Of a DNA stretch of 5,866 bases, positions 5,342 to 5,866 are shown piece after piece. Under the pieces are notes generated by a model that was not told where the DNA came from, searched no databases, and was given only the letters and a program-made list of their open reading frames with translations. The stretch comes from Desulfurococcales archaeon (GTDB lineage: Archaea > Thermoproteota > Thermoprotei_A > Sulfolobales > Ignisphaeraceae), in NCBI GenBank assembly GCA_028276605.1, contig JAPYWC010000040.1:1-5866 (forward strand). Direction: 5' to 3'. Within the stretch, counting starts at the first letter, position 1; every line of letters begins with the position of its first letter. Made by a program: the position numbers and the translations under genes.

Positions 5342-5346
5342 ATCAC
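5342..5346 (-). promoter_or_regulatory. Ribosome binding site GTGAT of acdA
   Basis: GTGAT on the minus strand is complementary to the 16S rRNA 3' tail core and sits 6 nt before the ATG at 5335, in the 16-bp gap after the beta-subunit stop. It fixes the alpha start and supports internal initiation on a beta-alpha mRNA. Confidence 0.6.
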
Positions 5347-5351
5347 TGCTT

Positions 5352-5866
5352 TTAGTGCTGTACAGACTCAGGCTTCTTTAAAAGAATCCTTACATCAACA
5401 GCTACAGCTCCGCTTGGATAAGCTATGACAGGGTTGAGGTCTACAGACTCTATTTCTTCAAGATCCAGCATCATGTTACCAAGCTTTACAATTATGCCTG
5501 CTAGAGCCTTCTTATCTACTGGTGGTTGACCTCTGTAACCCTCTAGAATGCGGTACGCCTTAATCTCACTAATCATCTCAAGAGCGTCTTCATATGATAT
5601 TGGAGCAATCCTAAACGTGACGTCCTTGAGAACCTCAACAAATATTCCTCCAAGACCAAACATCACTGCAGGCCCAAACACACCATCTCTAATACCACCA
5701 ACAATCACTTCAAGCCCTGGTGGCATCATTCTGTACACAATGTAGCCAACGATCCTTGCACCAGGAGCTTTCAATGGAATTGTCTTCTCCATCTCCTCAA
5801 CAGCCTTTGCAACTTCCTCTCTGCTCTTAAGGTTAAGCTTTACTCCACCAACATCACTTTTATGCA
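5352..5866 (-). CDS. acdB: Acetyl-CoA synthetase (ADP-forming), beta subunit, 5' end outside window
   Basis: This is the ATP-grasp beta subunit that binds ADP/ATP and takes the phosphate from the alpha-subunit histidine. The frame is open to the right edge: before the ATG at 5792 it continues H-K-S-D-V-G-G-V-K-L and on through K-S-R-E-E-V-A-K-A-V-E-E, so that ATG is internal and the gene is cut by the window. About 170 residues are visible of the roughly 230 typical of the family. The first full codon, CAT at 5862-5864, encodes the histidine of the HKSDVGGV motif, which I take to be the second catalytic histidine (His71-beta in Pyrococcus). Numbered from ATG 5792, other family blocks are PPGLEVIVGGIRDGVFGP (24-41), FGLGGIFVEVLKDVTFR (45-61), ILEGYRGQPPVD (82-93) and ESVDLNPV (115-122), the last being the metal-binding end of the ATP-grasp. 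It lies 16 bp upstream of the alpha gene. Assignment is firm. Confidence 0.93.
   Translation of the reverse strand, partial: HKSDVGGVKLNLKSREEVAKAVEEMEKTIPLKAPGARIVGYIVYRMMPPGLEVIVGGIRDGVFGPAVMFGLGGIFVEVLKDVTFRIAPISYEDALEMISEIKAYRILEGYRGQPPVDKKALAGIIVKLGNMMLDLEEIESVDLNPVIAYPSGAVAVDVRILLKKPESVQH

Noticed and set aside
5352..5792. A complete 146-residue protein starting at ATG 5792
   Set aside because: In-frame HKSDVGGV and further ATP-grasp residues precede this ATG, so it is an internal methionine of the beta subunit.
1..5866. A defence island, mobile element or novel multi-gene system
   Set aside because: All but one gene belong to well-known metabolic or RNA-modification families with intact motifs. 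There are no integrase, transposase, toxin-antitoxin, nuclease or phage genes and no long terminal repeats.

Overview
The window looks like ordinary chromosome from a thermophilic archaeon, most likely a crenarchaeote (Thermoproteota). Four things suggest this: an ADP-forming acetyl-CoA synthetase with separate alpha and beta subunits, a carbamate kinase very like the Pyrococcus enzyme, TTTTTAAA-type TATA boxes with short leaders, and a probable archaeal C/D box guide RNA. The DNA is AT-rich and densely coded. No transposase, integrase, CRISPR array, rRNA or tRNA was seen. The organism assignment is inference from gene content.

Left part (1-956): the 3' portion of a TsaA/TrmO-type tRNA methyltransferase gene runs on the + strand and enters from the left edge. 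It converges, with only 6 bp between stops, on a minus-strand gene for a protein I do not recognise (447-854). That gene is divergent from carbamate kinase. The roughly 100-bp region between them carries a nearly symmetric TATA element usable in both directions and a repeated, palindromic TTATGCA motif that looks like an operator.

Middle (957-2115): arcC (carbamate kinase) is followed by a 178-bp spacer. The spacer holds the best non-coding feature of the window, a candidate C/D box sRNA at about 2002-2060 (+) with C, D', C' and D boxes and a TATA-like element at a suitable distance upstream. A T-rich terminator for the opposing epimerase gene follows it.

Right part (2116-5866): four minus-strand genes lie head to tail, in transcription order: beta subunit of ADP-forming acyl/acetyl-CoA synthetase (5' end beyond the right edge), alpha subunit, adenylate kinase, and a GalE-like NAD-dependent sugar-nucleotide epimerase. 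Beta and alpha are 16 bp apart and surely one operon. The gaps before adenylate kinase and before the epimerase (about 100 bp each) contain T-tracts, hairpins and TATA-like boxes, so these two may have their own promoters.

Functionally the window is mostly energy and housekeeping metabolism. Acetyl-CoA synthetase (ADP) and carbamate kinase both make ATP from ADP by substrate-level phosphorylation, and adenylate kinase balances AMP, ADP and ATP. The epimerase supplies sugar nucleotides for glycans, and the TrmO-like protein and the guide RNA concern RNA modification. I found no convincing new multi-gene system. The parts most worth a second look are the sRNA, the uncharacterised protein at 447-854 and the divergent regulatory region.
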